12,801 nucleotides of DNA from Chloroflexota bacterium (GTDB taxonomy: Bacteria; Chloroflexota; Dehalococcoidia; DSTF01; JACRBR01). The notes below the pieces were generated by a model. That model searched no databases. It saw only the letters and a list, made by a program, of their open reading frames with translations, and was not told the origin of the DNA. The DNA lies in contig JAKAMA010000026.1 of the NCBI GenBank assembly GCA_021813085.1, positions 1 to 12,801 on the forward strand, in the 5' to 3' direction. How positions within the stretch are numbered: the stretch's first letter is position 1; each line of letters opens with the position of its first letter. The position numbers were made by a program, and so were the translations under genes. Below, piece after piece: positions 12,414 through 12,801 of the stretch.

Positions 12414-12801
12414 TCACCCGGCCGATAGCTCCCCCACCAGCTCCGCCAGCCGCAGCCGCGGCCGCGCGCCGACGTGGCCGATCACCTCCGCCGCGCACAC
12501 GCTGGCGATGCGCCCGCACGCCGCCAGGCCGCGCCCGTGCGTCAGCCCGTACAGAAACCCCGCCGCGTAGAGGTCGCCCGCGCCCGTCGTATCGACGACC
12601 TCGGCCACGGGCGCCGCGTCGATCACGTGCACCTCGCCGTCCGAAGCCACGACCGACCCCTTCTCGCTGCGCGTCAGCGCCACCACCTCGCAGTGCCCGC
12701 GCACCCGCTGCAGCGCCGCGTCGAAGCCGTCGGCCTCGTACAGCGCGATGATCTCCCGCTCGTTCGCGAACAGCACGTCGACGTGGTCCGCCACCAGCTC
12801 C
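12414..12801 (-). CDS. PfkB-family carbohydrate/adenosine kinase, C-terminal part (5' end outside window)
   Basis: The open frame runs off the right edge; the C-terminal 128 residues are visible. The segment LFANEREIIALY, then ALTRSEKGSVV, and the PfkB signature VVDTTGAGDLYAAGFLYGL are characteristic. The DTTGAGD motif forms the anion hole and holds the catalytic Asp for phosphoryl transfer from ATP. The closing AAEVIGHVGARPRLRLAELV resembles bacterial proteins annotated as adenosine kinase, so a nucleoside such as adenosine is the likelier substrate, but the sugar-binding N-terminus is not in view. It is convergent with the DUF2249 genes across a 224-base gap and probably unrelated to the module to its left. 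Confidence 0.9.
   Translation of the reverse strand, partial: ELVADHVDVLFANEREIIALYEADGFDAALQRVRGHCEVVALTRSEKGSVVASDGEVHVIDAAPVAEVVDTTGAGDLYAAGFLYGLTHGRGLAACGRIASVCAAEVIGHVGARPRLRLAELVGELSAG

Noticed and set aside
12254..12751. 165-codon + strand open frame over the gap and kinase
   Set aside because: Pro/Arg-rich shadow; the - strand encodes a clear PfkB signature.
1..12801. tRNA, rRNA, CRISPR arrays, transposases, att sites
   Set aside because: Looked for on both strands; no matching pattern was seen.

Overview
This is a very GC-rich chromosomal window (about 70 % by eye, with third codon positions almost all G or C). It is packed with short-spaced or overlapping genes and shows no RNA genes, CRISPR arrays or insertion sequences. 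Gene content and the GTAGGGGC-type intergenic palindromes suggest a Chloroflexota bacterium. That is my inference from style and family content, not a proven assignment; other high-GC phyla are possible.

Bases 1-8567 are a molybdenum-enzyme region. A 5'-truncated catalytic (alpha) subunit of a type II DMSO-reductase-family enzyme, of the NarG/EbdA/SerA/DdhA kind, is followed on the + strand by a small SCP2-like protein. Facing it on the - strand is a tightly overlapped three-gene operon. Read from its promoter it encodes a MobB-FmdE fusion (Mo cofactor supply), an ethylbenzene-dehydrogenase-type haem b gamma subunit, and a TorD-like chaperone. A 172-base divergent region separates this operon from a second, full-length and clearly diverged alpha subunit on the + strand. 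The window therefore holds two catalytic paralogues, one haem b subunit, one chaperone and one cofactor protein, but no ferredoxin-type beta subunit. The full-length alpha and the gamma subunit both lack export signals, so at least that complex looks cytoplasmic.

Bases 8568-12189 look like a nitrosative-stress or Fe-S maintenance module. A 741-residue polytopic membrane protein on the - strand combines an N-terminal ScdA/DUF1858-like domain, an NnrS-like 12-helix core, a second DUF1858-like domain and a C-terminal DUF59 (MIP18/PaaD-like) Fe-S maturation domain. Divergent from it, across only 61 bases, is a Crp/Fnr-family regulator followed by two tandem DUF2249 proteins. The regulator has a CRP-like recognition helix but lacks the cAMP phosphate anchor. 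A near-perfect CRP-type palindrome lies six bases after its stop codon and 80 bases ahead of the DUF2249 pair. This is the most specific regulatory prediction in the window.

Bases 12190-12413 carry no convincing gene but hold a 13-base direct repeat and small hairpins. The window closes with the 3' part of an adenosine-kinase-like PfkB sugar kinase on the - strand. A reasonable overall reading is anaerobic or microaerobic respiration (oxyanion reduction or hydrocarbon-type oxidation by the molybdoenzymes) next to machinery that senses and repairs reactive nitrogen or redox damage. The substrate of the molybdoenzymes cannot be decided from the sequence.
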